A DNA stretch of 6,821 nucleotides, taken from the NCBI GenBank assembly GCA_012517025.1, contig JAAYVT010000738.1, forward strand, positions 1 through 6,821, read 5' to 3'. The translations under genes were made by a program, and so were the position numbers. The DNA is from Phyllobacteriaceae bacterium (lineage in GTDB: Bacteria > Pseudomonadota > Alphaproteobacteria > Rhizobiales > Ancalomicrobiaceae). The notes beneath the pieces are model-generated. The model was not told the origin of the DNA and ran no database searches. It was given only the letters and a program-made list of their open reading frames with translations. Below are positions 6,309 to 6,821 of this stretch, piece by piece; the stretch's first letter is position 1; each line of letters opens with the position of its first letter.

Positions 6309-6335
6309 CTTTGCGTTCGGATACGGGCGACGGCG

Positions 6336-6821
6336 TCACATCACCACGACGCGGGTGCCGACCGGCACGCGGCCGTAGAGGTCGGTGACGTCCTCGTTGC
6401 GCATGCGGATGCAGCCGGAGGAGACGGCCTGACCGATCGTCCAAGGCTCGTTGGAGCCGTGGATGCGATATTCGGTCGAGCCGAGATAGAGGGCGCGGGC
6501 GCCGAGCGGATTGTCCGGGCCGCCGTCCATGTGGCGCGGCAGATCGGGTTTCCGCTTCAGCATCGCCGCCGGCGGGGTCCAGCCCGGCCACTCGGCCTTG
6601 CGGGTGACCCGATGGGCGCCCGCCCACTGGAAGCCGGGGCGGCCGACGCCGACGCCGTAACGGCGCGCCTTGCCGCCGGTCTCGACCAGATAGAGATGGC
6701 GGGTGGTGGTGTCGACGACGATGGTGCCGGGGGCCTCCTTGGTCGAATAATCGACCTCGGTCGGCAGGAAGCGCGGATCGATCGTCTCGGCGGGACGGCG
6801 CGCCTCGCGCGGCGCCAGGGC
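6336..6821 (-). CDS. L,D-transpeptidase (YkuD domain), C-terminal part; 5' end beyond the window
   Basis: The frame is open from the right edge (codon 6821-6819) to the TGA at 6338-6336, giving 161 visible residues; the N-terminus, presumably with a signal peptide or membrane anchor, is outside. The visible part begins with a linker ending FLPTEVDYSTKEAPGTIVVD, then the YkuD fold: RHLYLVETGGKARRYGVGVG, a GWTPP stretch, LPRHMDGGPDNPLGARALYL, the conserved HGSNEP, and the catalytic SSGCIRMRNEDVTDLY. The nucleophilic cysteine codon is at 6413-6411, and the His in HGSNEP is a conserved active-site residue. Such enzymes act in the periplasm, forming 3-3 peptidoglycan cross-links or attaching lipoproteins or outer-membrane proteins to peptidoglycan; the exact substrate cannot be told from this part. 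The gene ends VPVGTRVVVM, usual for the ErfK/YbiS/YcfS/YnhG group. An internal ATG at 6563 is not the start, because conserved domain residues precede it. Confidence 0.95.
   Translation of the reverse strand, partial: ALAPREARRPAETIDPRFLPTEVDYSTKEAPGTIVVDTTTRHLYLVETGGKARRYGVGVGRPGFQWAGAHRVTRKAEWPGWTPPAAMLKRKPDLPRHMDGGPDNPLGARALYLGSTEYRIHGSNEPWTIGQAVSSGCIRMRNEDVTDLYGRVPVGTRVVVM

Noticed and set aside
1..6821. CRISPR arrays, tRNA or rRNA genes, insertion sequences, defence or toxin-antitoxin genes
   Set aside because: I looked for repeated spacer-like units, transposase frames, cloverleaf-like stretches and paired small genes, and saw none; the window is ordinary metabolic and envelope genes.

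Overview
The window is GC-rich and densely coding. Its codon use strongly favours G/C at third positions, and its gene families (a lutABC set, a DUF3422 protein, a class I cytochrome c of the c2/c550 type, a DUF2189 membrane protein and a YkuD L,D-transpeptidase) point to an alphaproteobacterium, probably Hyphomicrobiales/Rhizobiales-like. The taxonomic statement is inference from gene content and base composition only.

Layout. From 3080 down to 1 on the minus strand runs a compact operon, lutA-lutB-lutC, followed by the first 49 codons of a fourth gene that leaves the window. LutA (two CCG cysteine-rich domains), LutB (LUD domain plus iron-sulfur dicluster ferredoxin domain) and LutC (LUD domain) are the known three-subunit L-lactate oxidation system. 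A 230-bp divergent intergenic region (3081-3310) separates it from a plus-strand DUF3422 gene (3311-4621), which encodes a soluble/coiled-coil protein with two C-terminal membrane helices. A bidirectional intrinsic terminator (4650-4673) lies between that gene and the convergent cytochrome c gene (minus, 4720-5118). A 349-bp divergent intergenic region (5119-5467) carries a probable cytochrome promoter and a conspicuous 17-bp inverted repeat. It separates the cytochrome from a plus-strand DUF2189 multi-pass membrane protein (5468-6262). A second strong hairpin terminator (6284-6308) precedes the 3' end of a minus-strand L,D-transpeptidase that runs off the right edge.

Function. LutABC is expected to oxidise L-lactate to pyruvate and pass electrons into the respiratory chain. 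The periplasmic cytochrome c is a separate transcription unit that could carry electrons further down respiration, but nothing in the sequence links the two. The DUF3422 and DUF2189 proteins are conserved families without an assigned function. The transpeptidase is a cell-wall cross-linking enzyme.

I did not find a convincing new multi-gene system. The points most worth a second look are the inverted repeat upstream of the DUF2189 gene, the two terminators that share a tail sequence outside their stems, the unidentified fourth gene of the lut operon, and the divergent pairing of lut with DUF3422.
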